From positions 20,001 to 84,000 of the forward strand of contig CACBCU010000003.1 in the NCBI GenBank assembly GCA_902537895.1: a stretch of 64,000 bases of DNA, read 5' to 3'. Position numbers and translations under genes: made by a program. Numbering within the stretch: the stretch's first letter is position 1; every line of letters begins with the position of its first letter. This DNA comes from an uncultured Pelagibacteraceae bacterium. Its GTDB lineage: Bacteria; Pseudomonadota; Alphaproteobacteria; Pelagibacterales; Pelagibacteraceae. Shown here piece after piece: positions 35,405 through 43,670 of the stretch. Under the pieces are notes generated by a model. That model did not search any database and was not told the DNA's origin. It saw only the letters and a list, made by a program, of their open reading frames with translations.

Positions 35405-36679
35405 ATGTTTAATTCCAAAAAAATATCACCCTCAACTATATTAATTTCTTCATTGCCAATATTTTTTATCATTGGTTCTGCAGCTTTAAATATTTTAATT
35501 GTATTAACATGTTTATTTTTTATAAAAAAATTTTTTAATCTTAAAAATTTAACTAACTTTAAAAATTTTGAGAGCTGGAAAATATTTTTTTTAATTTTTT
35601 TTATATATTTATTGATTTCAAGTTTTTTTGCTGAAGAATTTTTTAAGGCATTTAAAGCAAGTTTTTCACAGATAAGGTTTTTTATATTTTTACTATTTAT
35701 AATTTTTTATTTTGACCCCAAAAATAATATTGCAAACTTTATTGTTCCCATATGGTCTTTGATATTACTATGTGTTTGTATAGATACAAATATCCAATTT
35801 ATAACTGGAATTAGTGTGTCTGGATATCCGGCAGAAGGATATTTATTGGAAAATAGATCTTTATTTAATGAAAATGTAGGTAGATTAGGGGGACCTTTTG
35901 GTGATGAATTGATTGTTGGTTCTTTTATCTCAAAATTTGGCGCTCCCTTAATCTTTTATTATATTTGTATTTTTTCAAAACTTAATAGAACAAAAAAGAT
36001 TTATTATACTTTGTTTTTAATATTATTAGCCGAAACAGTTTTAATATCTGGTGAAAGAGGTAGCTTTATAATAATTTTTTTATCTTTCTTAATAGCACTA
36101 ATTTTATATGGTGATTTGAAAAAAAATTTAATTATTTTTATTATAACAATTTTATCTTTATCTATATTTGTAAATACAAATAAGTTTTCTAAACAAAGAT
36201 ATCAAGATTTCATTTATATAATAAATAATATAGAGGAATCTAGTTATGGCAGAATATATTCATCCTCAATTGAAGTTTTCAAAAAAAACTTGTTTTTTGG
36301 AACTGGATTGAAAAATTATAACAATAATTGTTTAAAGCTTGCAGACCCAAAACCATTAAGTAGAGATCCCTATTGCTCACCAACTCACTCTCACAATTTT
36401 GTTTTGCAGATGTTGTCAGAAACAGGGGTTGTAGGCTTTTCATTGTTTTATTTGTTTATTGGGTCTATAATTTTTCAATTATTTAAAAAATTAAAGCATT
36501 ATAATAAACCAGAAAATTTAGAGAGAAGTTTTATTAATGGATCAATTTTTATTTGTATATTCTATTTAACACCAAGTATATTGCCTGCAGGTAGTTTTTT
36601 TACGACATGGAACGGTGCAATATTTTGGTTAAACTTAAGTTTTATAATGTCGTATTTTAATAAGATAAATGAAAGATAA
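35405..36679 (+). CDS. O-antigen ligase/polymerase (WaaL/Wzy family) membrane protein
   Basis: A 424-residue protein with about ten to twelve transmembrane helices and the Wzy_C/WaaL signatures: LISGERGSFIIIFLSFLIA, then a large periplasmic loop with SPTHSHNFVLQMLSETGVVGF, in which the His and the HN...E..G pattern are typical of O-antigen ligases. It would join the finished glycan to lipid A-core or polymerise repeats on the periplasmic side of the inner membrane. Overlaps galE by 11 bp. Ligase versus polymerase cannot be settled here. Confidence 0.82.
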   Translation: MFNSKKISPSTILISSLPIFFIIGSAALNILIVLTCLFFIKKFFNLKNLTNFKNFESWKIFFLIFFIYLLISSFFAEEFFKAFKASFSQIRFFIFLLFIIFYFDPKNNIANFIVPIWSLILLCVCIDTNIQFITGISVSGYPAEGYLLENRSLFNENVGRLGGPFGDELIVGSFISKFGAPLIFYYICIFSKLNRTKKIYYTLFLILLAETVLISGERGSFIIIFLSFLIALILYGDLKKNLIIFIITILSLSIFVNTNKFSKQRYQDFIYIINNIEESSYGRIYSSSIEVFKKNLFFGTGLKNYNNNCLKLADPKPLSRDPYCSPTHSHNFVLQMLSETGVVGFSLFYLFIGSIIFQLFKKLKHYNKPENLERSFINGSIFICIFYLTPSILPAGSFFTTWNGAIFWLNLSFIMSYFNKINER

Positions 36680-37661
36680 TATATTAATAACTGGTGGAGC
36701 AGGATATATCGGTAGCAAGTTGAGCTATGACTTAACAGATGAGGGATTCAATGTTGTTGTAGTTGATAATTTATCAACTGGATCAAAAAAATTAATTAAT
36801 CCTAAAGTAAAATTCATAAAAGCAAATATTTTAGATGAAAAAAAGATTTTTTCTGTAATTAAAAAGTATAAAACAAAAACAATTTTCCACTTAGCAGCCT
36901 CATTAGATGTTAATGAGTCAATGATTGATCCAATAAAATATTATTTAAATAATGTTGTGGGTACGGAAAGCTTAATAAAAGATGCTTCAAAAGCAAATCT
37001 GATAAATAAAGTAATTTTTTCTTCAACATGTGCTGTTTATGGTGATGTTGAAAAAAAATTTGTAAATGAAACTCAGGAATGCAGTCCAGTAAGTCATTAT
37101 GGGAAAAGTAAGTTTCTATCTGAAATATTATTAAAAAATTATTCAAAAAAATATAATTTTTCTGTAGCTATTTTGAGATATTTTAATGTAATAGGTGCTG
37201 ATAAGAGTTTAAGAAGTGGCATCATTAATGAGAGTAATCAATTGGTAAAAAAGTTAAACAGAAATGCAATTAAAAAAGATTATGAAATTGATATTTATGG
37301 CAATGATTACAACACTAAAGACGGGACATGTATAAGAGATTATATAGATGTCAACGATTTATCCAATATTCATATTGATGTAATGAAAAATTTAAAAAAA
37401 AATCAGAGAGTTATTTTAAACTGTGGTTATAAAAATGGTTATTCTGTTAACGATATAGTTGATAATTTTGAAAAATGTATAAATCATAAAATTAAGAGGA
37501 ATATTAAAAAAAGAAGATTAGGAGACATAGAAAGTATAGTTTCAAATAATATTAAACTAACTAAATTTATTAGAAAACAATACCGAGGTGACCTAATTAA
37601 TAGTCTTATAAATTCAATTAAGTGGGAAAAAAAAATTAAAAAAGGAAGTAAATTAAAGTAA
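36669..37661 (+). CDS. galE: UDP-glucose 4-epimerase
   Basis: A 330-residue extended SDR close to GalE in length and motifs: ITGGAGYIGSKL, VVDNLSTGSKKL, FHLAASLDVNESM, FSSTCAVYGD, YGKSKFLSE as YxxxK, LRYFNVIGAD and CIRDYIDVNDLSNIH. It interconverts UDP-Glc and UDP-Gal, or the HexNAc forms, to feed glycan synthesis. Last gene of the polysaccharide cluster before the 5S rRNA gene. Confidence 0.9.
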   Translation: MKDNILITGGAGYIGSKLSYDLTDEGFNVVVVDNLSTGSKKLINPKVKFIKANILDEKKIFSVIKKYKTKTIFHLAASLDVNESMIDPIKYYLNNVVGTESLIKDASKANLINKVIFSSTCAVYGDVEKKFVNETQECSPVSHYGKSKFLSEILLKNYSKKYNFSVAILRYFNVIGADKSLRSGIINESNQLVKKLNRNAIKKDYEIDIYGNDYNTKDGTCIRDYIDVNDLSNIHIDVMKNLKKNQRVILNCGYKNGYSVNDIVDNFEKCINHKIKRNIKKRRLGDIESIVSNNIKLTKFIRKQYRGDLINSLINSIKWEKKIKKGSKLK

Positions 37662-37679
37662 ATTTAACATTAATTTTTA

Positions 37680-37707
37680 TTTACAATAATATGAAATTCA
37701 TTATAAA
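37680..37707 (+). promoter_or_regulatory. Promoter of the 5S rRNA gene
   Basis: TTTACA (37680-37685) matches the -35 consensus in five of six bases. TATAAA (37702-37707) matches the -10 consensus in five of six. The spacer is 16 bp. A start about six bases after the -10 box falls at 37713, the predicted 5' end of 5S rRNA. The box position relative to an independently located RNA end makes this more credible than the usual TATA match in A/T-rich DNA. No transcript data are available to me. Confidence 0.65.
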
Positions 37708-37712
37708 GCATT

Positions 37713-37831
37713 TGCCTGGTGATTATTGCGAAAGGGTCACACCCGATCCCATTCCGAACTCGGAAGTTAAGTCTTTCAGCGCCAATGGTACTTTGTCTTA
37801 AGACATGGAAGAGTAGGACATTGCCAGGCTA
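37713..37831 (+). rRNA. rrf: 5S ribosomal RNA, separate from 16S-23S
   Basis: A 119-base region with the 5S signature: TGCCTGG at the 5' end pairs with CCAGGC near the 3' end (helix I), and the internal block CACCCGATCCCATTCCGAACTCGGAAGTTAAG is the conserved loop B/C region. No 23S or 16S sequence lies within the 37.7 kb upstream. In SAR11 genomes the 5S gene is detached from 16S-23S with a hypervariable island between, which fits. The epimerase ATG follows 8 bases after the 3' end. Confidence 0.97.
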
Positions 37832-37838
37832 AACCCAA

Positions 37839-38726
37839 ATGAGAAATATCATTTTAGTTACTGGTGGTGCTGGATTCGTTGGCTCAAATCTCATACGTTT
37901 ACTATTAAATAAAACTAATAAAAAGATTATTAGTTTAGATAATTATTCCTCAGGCTCTAAAAGAAATCACATATCAAGTAACAAAGTTAAGTATATTTCA
38001 GGCGATACATGCGAAATCGAAAAAAAAATTTCAAAATATACAAAAAAAATTCATTCAGTTTTTCATTTTGGTGAATTTGCAAGAATCTATCAAAGTTTCA
38101 GAAAATTTGATGAGTGTTATAAATCTAATTCAATAGGTTCAAACGCAGTTTTCAAATATTGCCTAGAAAATAATATAAAACTTATTTATTCAGCTACTTC
38201 TGCTACTCTAGGGAATAGTGGGAATGATAAAAATTTATCACCTTACGCTTTTACAAAATCTAAAAATTTAGAATTATTGGAAAATTTAAAAAAATGGTTT
38301 AATTTTAAGTTTGAAATAATTTATTTTTATAATGTTTATGGTCAAGGTCATATTAAAAGCGGACCTATGGCAACTGTAATTGGAATATTTGAGGATCAAT
38401 TTGAAAATAAAAAGCCATTAACAGTAGTCAGACCGGGAAATCAATCTAGAAGATTTACTCATATCAATGATACCGTCAAGGTTTGCTTTGAAGCATGGAA
38501 GAAAAATAGGTGTGCTCATTATTCTATTTCTCATAAAAAATCTTATACTATATTACAAGTTGCAAATATGTTTAAAGATCAAATAATTTTTTTAAAGAAA
38601 AGACCAGGTGAGAGATATGCATCAGCTTTAACCAAAATTTCACTAAATAATAAGGTATTTAGAAGATACGGAAAAATAAATTTGAAAGATTATATTTCTT
38701 CGTTTATTAAGATGAAGTCTTTATGA
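37839..38726 (+). CDS. NAD-dependent epimerase/dehydratase
   Basis: A 295-residue extended [19 protein letters not shown] cofactor motif, [33 protein letters not shown] with active-site Ser/Thr, [10 protein letters not shown] as YxxxK, and a C-terminus with [13 protein letters not shown] and [13 protein letters not shown]. Broadly like UDP-glucose epimerases, substrate unknown. Its ATG lies only 8 bases past the 5S rRNA with no evident ribosome-binding site. Its last four bases overlap the rpmJ start (ATGA). It stands just outside the island and could be a conserved flank gene. Confidence 0.82.
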   Translation: MRNIILVTGGAGFVGSNLIRLLLNKTNKKIISLDNYSSGSKRNHISSNKVKYISGDTCEIEKKISKYTKKIHSVFHFGEFARIYQSFRKFDECYKSNSIGSNAVFKYCLENNIKLIYSATSATLGNSGNDKNLSPYAFTKSKNLELLENLKKWFNFKFEIIYFYNVYGQGHIKSGPMATVIGIFEDQFENKKPLTVVRPGNQSRRFTHINDTVKVCFEAWKKNRCAHYSISHKKSYTILQVANMFKDQIIFLKKRPGERYASALTKISLNNKVFRRYGKINLKDYISSFIKMKSL

Positions 38727-38848
38727 AAATTAAAAGCTCACTCAAATCAATCAAAAAAAGAGACCTAAATTCTAAATTAGTTAGAAGAAGGGGAAGAGTT
38801 TACATAATAAACAAAACTAATCCCAAATATAAAGCAAGACAAAAATAG
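38723..38848 (+). CDS. rpmJ: 50S ribosomal protein L36
   Basis: A 41-residue basic protein, [18 protein letters not shown] with the typical [22 protein letters not shown] end. This is the L36 variant lacking the zinc-binding cysteines (C-minus type), as in many alphaproteobacteria. It overlaps the epimerase stop by 4 bp, so translation is coupled. Too short for routine ORF calls but clear. Confidence 0.9.
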   Translation: MKIKSSLKSIKKRDLNSKLVRRRGRVYIINKTNPKYKARQK

Positions 38849-38853
38849 TCGTT

Positions 38854-38964
38854 ATGGATAATGATAATCATAAAAATACATGGAACAACTTCACAAAGTT
38901 TGTACTATGGGGAACTGTGGCTGTGATATTTGTTTTGGCTTTAATGGCAATATTCCTACTATAA
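38854..38964 (+). CDS. aa3-type cytochrome c oxidase subunit IV-like peptide
   Basis: A 36-residue protein, MDNDNHKNTWNNFTKFVLWG followed by one hydrophobic helix to the C-terminus. The polar N-terminus with a W-x3-F-x-K-F segment and a single transmembrane helix is the form of the bacterial aa3-type cytochrome c oxidase subunit IV family. In alphaproteobacteria this small gene commonly precedes the transhydrogenase alpha gene, exactly as here (8 bp before pntA). It would be an accessory inner-membrane subunit of the terminal oxidase. Confidence 0.72.
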   Translation: MDNDNHKNTWNNFTKFVLWGTVAVIFVLALMAIFLL

Positions 38965-38972
38965 AATTTCAG

Positions 38973-40061
38973 ATGAAAATTGGATCTATATCGGAAAATC
39001 AAAAATTTGAGAAAAGAATAGCTGTAACCCCAGATATTGTGAAAAAATATATCTCACTTGGCTTTGAGATAGTTTTAAGTGAAAATTATGGTTCACATTT
39101 AGGTATAAAAGATAAAGAATACTTAGACCTCGGGGTAAAATTTAAAAAAAATGAAGATGAAATTTTACAAAGTTCAGATCTTATAATTCAATTAGGAATT
39201 TTATCGGATAATAAAATTTCACTTATTAAAGATAATCAAACTTTAATAGGTGTTTTAAATCCTTATGAAAATGAAGAAAAGTTAAAAAATTTAAAAGAAA
39301 GAAAAGTAAATCTCTTTTCTTTAGAACTCCTGCCGAGAATAACTAGAGCACAATCAATGGACATATTGTCTTCTCAAGCAAACCTTGCAGGATACAAGGC
39401 AGTAATAGAATCTTTTGCTAATTTTGAAAAAGCAATACCCATGATGATGACAGCTGCAGGCACAATTCCTGCAGCAAAAGTTTTAGTTGTCGGTGCAGGT
39501 GTTGCAGGACTCCAAGCGGTTGCAACAGCAAAAAGAATGGGCGCAATAGTTTTTGGTACAGATGTTAGAATGGCATCTAAAGAACAGGTGGAAAGTTTGG
39601 GAGGTAAATTCTTAACTGTAGAGGGTTCAGAAAATCTGGAGACAGAGGGTGGTTATGCAAAAGAGGCTTCTGAAGATTTTAAAAAAAAACAAGAGGAATT
39701 GTTAGCAGATACATTAAAAAAAATTGATATAGTAGTATGCACAGCATTAATACCTGGAAAAAAAGCCCCACTAATTATCAAAGATCATATGATAAGTAAT
39801 ATGCAACCTGGATCTGTAATTTATGATTTAGCAGCAGTTCAAGGTGGAAATACAGCGTTTACGGAGGCAGACAAAATTGTTGAAAAAAATGGTGTAAAAA
39901 TTATGGGTGAAAGTAATATTTTAAACAAACTACCAATCTCTGCATCTAATTTATATGCAAAAAATGTATTTAACTTTATAGAAAATTTATATGATAGAGA
40001 TCAAAAAAAAATTAACATTAATCTAGAGGATGAGATAATAAGTAAAACTTTAATTAAATAA
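38973..40061 (+). CDS. pntA: NAD(P) transhydrogenase subunit alpha 1
   Basis: The soluble NAD(H)-binding subunit (domain I) of proton-pumping transhydrogenase, 362 residues. It begins MKIGSISENQKFEKRIAVTPD and carries VLVVGAGVAGLQAVATAKRMGA and GTDVRMASKEQVESLGGKFL, typical of the alanine dehydrogenase/PNT fold. I chose the ATG at 38973: the longer frame upstream overlaps the COX IV-like gene and lacks homology. Encoded with alpha 2 and beta as three separate proteins, the usual alphaproteobacterial arrangement. It reduces NADP+ with NADH at the expense of the proton gradient. Confidence 0.94.
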   Translation: MKIGSISENQKFEKRIAVTPDIVKKYISLGFEIVLSENYGSHLGIKDKEYLDLGVKFKKNEDEILQSSDLIIQLGILSDNKISLIKDNQTLIGVLNPYENEEKLKNLKERKVNLFSLELLPRITRAQSMDILSSQANLAGYKAVIESFANFEKAIPMMMTAAGTIPAAKVLVVGAGVAGLQAVATAKRMGAIVFGTDVRMASKEQVESLGGKFLTVEGSENLETEGGYAKEASEDFKKKQEELLADTLKKIDIVVCTALIPGKKAPLIIKDHMISNMQPGSVIYDLAAVQGGNTAFTEADKIVEKNGVKIMGESNILNKLPISASNLYAKNVFNFIENLYDRDQKKININLEDEIISKTLIK

Positions 40062-40065
40062 AATT

Positions 40066-40374
40066 ATGGAAATTGATCCTTTAATATTTAGACTAAGCAT
40101 TTTTATTCTTTCTATTTTTGTTGGGTATTATGTAGTTTGGAGTGTTACACCTTCATTACATACTCCCTTAATGTCTGTTACAAACGCTATTTCCTCTGTA
40201 ATTATAGTTGGCGCAATTATTGCTGGATTATCTGGAGATCCGCAAAGTGTTTTCAATACATCGAGTATATTTGGCTTTTTAGCAATTGCACTTGCAGCAA
40301 TAAATATTTTTGGTGGGTTCTTAGTAACACAAAGGATGTTGGCAATGTATAAGAAAAAGAAAAAAGAAAAATAA
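40066..40374 (+). CDS. NAD(P) transhydrogenase subunit alpha 2
   Basis: A 102-residue membrane protein with three to four helices; HTPLMSVTNAISSVIIVGA is the hallmark of the PntA C-terminal membrane domain, and it ends in FGGFLVTQRMLAMYKKK. It forms part of the proton channel together with PntB. Located 4 bp after alpha 1; its stop overlaps the pntB ATG. Confidence 0.95.
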   Translation: MEIDPLIFRLSIFILSIFVGYYVVWSVTPSLHTPLMSVTNAISSVIIVGAIIAGLSGDPQSVFNTSSIFGFLAIALAAINIFGGFLVTQRMLAMYKKKKKEK

Positions 40375-41771
40375 TGATCTCAGCAAATTTATCAGCAATT
40401 TTTTATTTAGTCTCGGGAGTATTATTTATTCTTGCTTTAAGAGGTTTGTCGTCACCAGAGACATCCAGACAAGGAAATCTGTTTGGAATTTTAGGAATGA
40501 TTATAGCTGTAACTGTAACTTTTTTATCAATAGGAACCTTTTCAAGTGGGTTTATTTTTGTTGTTATCTTTATAGTTGTTGGGGGTTCAATTGGAGCTTT
40601 TATAGCCTATAGAATTCCCATGACAGCTATGCCAGAATTGGTAGCTGGGTTCCATAGTTTAGTTGGACTTGCCGCAGTCTTTGTAGCTATCTCAGCATTT
40701 TTAAATCCAATAGCATTCAATCTTGGTTCACCCGGAAATATTAAACTTGGAAGCTTAATTGAAATGTCAATTGGGGCTTCAGTTGGAGCTATAACATTTT
40801 CAGGATCTGTAATTGCTTTTTTAAAATTGCAAGGAATTATGTCTGGTTCACCAATTACATTCAAAGGTCAGCATCCACTTAATGCAATTATTTTAATCTC
40901 AATTATTATTTTAATTTACCTATTGTGTTCAACTCAATCATCAAATTTGTTTTGGATATTATTATTTGTTTCATTTTTAATTGGCTTTCTTTTGATAATT
41001 CCGATTGGTGGGGCGGACATGCCAGTTGTAATTTCAATGCTAAATTCTTACTCTGGTTGGGCAGCGGCGGGAATTGGTTTCACTCTGGAAAACACAGCTT
41101 TAATAATTACAGGTGCTTTGGTGGGCTCATCAGGCGCAATATTGTCCTACATCATGTGCAAAGGTATGAACCGTTCCTTCTTTAATGTAATCTTAGGAGG
41201 CTTTGGTGCTACTGATGATGTATTAAGTAAATCAACAAAAGAGCAAAGACCTGTTAAAAGCGGTAACGCAGATGATGCAGCTTTCCTTATGAAAAATGCT
41301 TCTTCAGTTATAATCGTTCCTGGATATGGTATGGCGGTGGCACAAGCTCAGCATGCCTTAAGAGAGATGGTTGATACATTAAAAAAAAACGATATAAAAG
41401 TTTCATACGCTATACACCCTGTAGCCGGAAGAATGCCTGGACATATGAATGTTTTATTAGCTGAGGCAAACGTGCCATACGATGAGGTATTTGAACTGGA
41501 GGAAATAAATAATGACTTTGCTAACGCAGATGTTGCTTTTGTAATTGGTGCAAATGACGTAACTAATCCAGTTGCAAAAACTGACCCTCAAAGTCCAATT
41601 TATGGGATGCCTGTTCTTGACGTAGAAAAATGTAAATCTGTATTATTCGTAAAACGAAGTCTTTCACCTGGCTATGCTGGAATTGATAACGACTTATTTT
41701 ATAAAGAAAATACTTTGATGTTATTTGCAGATGCAAAAAAAATGACTGAGGATATTACCAAAAATTTATAA
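40374..41771 (+). CDS. pntB: NAD(P) transhydrogenase subunit beta
   Basis: A 465-residue protein: nine or so transmembrane helices followed by the soluble NADP(H)-binding domain III. Visible motifs include MPVVISMLNSYSGWAAAGIGF in the membrane part, VIIVPGYGMAVAQAQHAL, HPVAGRMPGHMNVLLAEA, and FVIGANDVTNPVA with the DVEKCKSVLFVKRSL nucleotide-site end. Provides the proton path and NADP site. Normal length. Confidence 0.96.
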   Translation: MISANLSAIFYLVSGVLFILALRGLSSPETSRQGNLFGILGMIIAVTVTFLSIGTFSSGFIFVVIFIVVGGSIGAFIAYRIPMTAMPELVAGFHSLVGLAAVFVAISAFLNPIAFNLGSPGNIKLGSLIEMSIGASVGAITFSGSVIAFLKLQGIMSGSPITFKGQHPLNAIILISIIILIYLLCSTQSSNLFWILLFVSFLIGFLLIIPIGGADMPVVISMLNSYSGWAAAGIGFTLENTALIITGALVGSSGAILSYIMCKGMNRSFFNVILGGFGATDDVLSKSTKEQRPVKSGNADDAAFLMKNASSVIIVPGYGMAVAQAQHALREMVDTLKKNDIKVSYAIHPVAGRMPGHMNVLLAEANVPYDEVFELEEINNDFANADVAFVIGANDVTNPVAKTDPQSPIYGMPVLDVEKCKSVLFVKRSLSPGYAGIDNDLFYKENTLMLFADAKKMTEDITKNL

Positions 41772-41778
41772 GACCTAG

Positions 41779-42477
41779 ATGAGTATAAAAATTTTTTGTG
41801 ATATTGCAGATTTAAATTTAATTAAAAGATTTAATAAATTAAAGATTATAAAAGGTTTCACAACAAATCCAAGCTTAATGAGAAAAGCTGGTGCAAAAGA
41901 TTACAAATTATACTCAAAAAAAATTCTTAAAGTTTGTAAAACTAAACCAATTTCATTTGAGGTTTTTGCAGATGACCACAAATCCATGATTAATCAAGGA
42001 TTAAAAATAAATGAATGGGGTAAAAATATTTATGTTAAAGTACCTGTGGTTAATTCCAAAAATAAATTTTCTGGCAAAGTTATAAAAGAATTAAATAAAC
42101 GAAATATTAAGTTAAATGTTACAGCTGTTTACACTGCAAAACAAACAAAAAAAATTTTAGATAAAATTAATAAAAAAACAAAAGTGATAATCTCTATTTT
42201 TGCGGGAAGAGCTGGTGATGCAGGAAAAGATCCAGTACCTGAATTTGTAAAGAGTATCCGGTTAGCAAAAAAATATAAAAATGTGGAAATTTTATGGGCT
42301 AGTGTAAGAGAGCCATACAATTTTATACAGGCAAAACAATTGGGCTGTCATATAATTACGATACCACCTAGTATAATTGAAAAAATTGAAAAATTTGGCA
42401 GTTCATATAAGCAACTCACTACAGAAACTGTAAAAGCTTTCTTAGTTGACAGTAAAAAATCAAGATTTAAAATATGA
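41779..42477 (+). CDS. Transaldolase / fructose-6-phosphate aldolase-like protein
   Basis: A 232-residue TIM-barrel protein of the small transaldolase (MipB/TalC) family: FCDIADLNLI at strand 1, KGFTTNPSL at strand 2, NIYVKVPV with the Schiff-base Lys, LNVTAVYTAKQ, SIFAGRAGDAG, and ILWASVREP. Transfers three-carbon dihydroxyacetone units in the non-oxidative pentose phosphate pathway. Last gene of the pnt operon, converging on the initiator tRNA gene 6 bp away. Confidence 0.88.
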   Translation: MSIKIFCDIADLNLIKRFNKLKIIKGFTTNPSLMRKAGAKDYKLYSKKILKVCKTKPISFEVFADDHKSMINQGLKINEWGKNIYVKVPVVNSKNKFSGKVIKELNKRNIKLNVTAVYTAKQTKKILDKINKKTKVIISIFAGRAGDAGKDPVPEFVKSIRLAKKYKNVEILWASVREPYNFIQAKQLGCHIITIPPSIIEKIEKFGSSYKQLTTETVKAFLVDSKKSRFKI

Positions 42478-42483
42478 ATAATT

Positions 42484-42560
<77 letters not shown>

Positions 42561-42566
42561 GTATAG

Positions 42567-42773
42567 TTAAATTCTATTTCTTAATTTATTTAGTTTTTTA
42601 ACTCTCTTAATATTTTCTTGGAGTATTCTCTTTTTTTTTTCAGAGGGCTTTTCATAAGTATTCTTTAATTTTATTACTTTAAAAAACCCATCCCTTTGTA
42701 GTTTTCTCTTTAAAACTCTTAGAGCTTGTTCAACATTGTTATCTTTTACGTCTATTTTAATAAATTCCTCCAA
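42567..42773 (-). CDS. rpsU: 30S ribosomal protein S21
   Basis: A small basic ribosomal protein: VKDNNVEQALRVLKRKLQRDG and KNTYEKPSEKKKRI are diagnostic of S21. The coordinates give the longest frame, from a TTG at 42773. A strong GGAGG sits inside that frame at 42771-42767, five bases before an in-frame ATT at 42761, and alignment with alphaproteobacterial S21 (M-x-V-x-V-R-D-N-N) puts Met at that ATT. The likely protein is therefore 64 residues starting at an unusual ATT codon. The gene is followed by tRNA-fMet. Confidence 0.93.
   Translation of the reverse strand: MEEFIKIDVKDNNVEQALRVLKRKLQRDGFFKVIKLKNTYEKPSEKKKRILQENIKRVKKLNKLRNRI
42767..42771 (-). promoter_or_regulatory. Ribosome-binding site deciding the rpsU start
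   Basis: GGAGG on the minus strand, spaced five bases (AATTT) from the ATT at 42761-42759. The annotated-style TTG start at 42773 would have no upstream Shine-Dalgarno and would place this motif within codons 1-3, so the motif argues for initiation at ATT. Confidence 0.6.
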
Positions 42774-42837
42774 AAAAAATATTTGAATAACATTTTTATA
42801 ATTTTATGTCTATAAATTTTATTCAAAATTTTAACAA

Positions 42838-43404
42838 TTATTTTAATTTTGCTTTTTCTTTTTCCTTTTTTTCTCTTTTTATTCTTCTTTCTGCCTTTTC
42901 TATTGCCTCTATCAAATCTTTTTGTGAAAAAAGGTTAAGCGCTACAGGGTCTTTAGGACTCAAGTTATTATAATTCCAATAACTCTTATTTCTTATTGAA
43001 GTAACAGAATTTTTTGTTATTCCAATCAATCTTGAAATTTGTGAGTCTTTTAAAATGCTATGTTGTTTAATTAACCATAATGCTGAATCTGGTTTGTCCT
43101 GTCTTTTTGACAAAGGAATATATTTTTTAATTTTTTTTTCGTTATTTGATATTTCTACGTCGGTATTTTTTATATTTAAAGGTCTATTATTATCTTTAGA
43201 GGATAACTCAATTTCCTCTCTTGAAAGTTGACCGGTTATTATAGGATTGTATGCTTTAATACCTTTTGCAACTTCACCATCCGCAATACCCTGAACTTCC
43301 ACTTCATGTAAATGGCAAAATTCAGCTATCTGTTTAAAAGTGAGAGTAGTGTTCTCAACAAGCCATAAAGCTGTAGCCATTGGCATTAAGGGAGCTTTTG
43401 ACAT
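42838..43404 (-). CDS. trcR: TrcR-type cell-cycle transcriptional regulator (DUF1013)
   Basis: A 188-residue member of the alphaproteobacterial DUF1013 family. The N-terminus MSKAPLMPMATALWLVENT and FKQIAEFCHLHEVEVQGIADG form one helix-turn-helix-like unit; a second comes after residue 110 with DSALWLIKQHSILKDSQISRLIG. DUF1013 proteins (TrcR in Caulobacter) are conserved regulators bound near promoters. The C-terminal tail is very rich in Lys/Glu. It directly follows rpmE on the same strand, with adjacent stop and start. Confidence 0.85.
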   Translation of the reverse strand: MSKAPLMPMATALWLVENTTLTFKQIAEFCHLHEVEVQGIADGEVAKGIKAYNPIITGQLSREEIELSSKDNNRPLNIKNTDVEISNNEKKIKKYIPLSKRQDKPDSALWLIKQHSILKDSQISRLIGITKNSVTSIRNKSYWNYNNLSPKDPVALNLFSQKDLIEAIEKAERRIKREKKEKEKAKLK

Positions 43405-43635
43405 TTAGCTATTTTTTTCTGATTTAAAGTTCTGAAATTTTTTATTAAATTTGCTTATTCTTCCCTTGTCCATTAGCTTTTGTTTTCCTCCTGTCCATGC
43501 TGAATGGGATTTTGGATCAATTTCTAATTTTAATACATCTCCCTCTGTCCCCCAAGTTGATTTTGTTTCAAATTGAGTTCCATCAGTCATCTCAACTTTA
43601 ATTTTATGGTATTTAGGATGTATATTTTTTTTCAT
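43405..43635 (-). CDS. rpmE: 50S ribosomal protein L31
   Basis: A 76-residue L31 protein: [20 protein letters not shown] with a THR/SER-type sheet, [25 protein letters not shown]. It lacks the zinc cysteines (CxxC) of the C+ form, as in many alphaproteobacterial long L31 proteins. Placed between suhB and trcR. Confidence 0.93.
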   Translation of the reverse strand: MKKNIHPKYHKIKVEMTDGTQFETKSTWGTEGDVLKLEIDPKSHSAWTGGKQKLMDKGRISKFNKKFQNFKSEKNS

Positions 43636-43670
43636 TCGGTGTCTTATAACAAAAGTTTCTTTTAAAACAA

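Noticed and set aside
1-37661. Mobile element or integrase explaining the island
   Set aside because: I looked for transposase, integrase, inverted terminal repeats and tRNA-linked attachment sites and saw none; exchange by homologous recombination through conserved flanks is the simpler view.
38880-38972. Longer N-terminus for PntA from an ATG at 38880
   Set aside because: The extra 31 residues are out of family and are read from the COX IV-like gene in another frame; the ATG at 38973 gives the standard PntA start.
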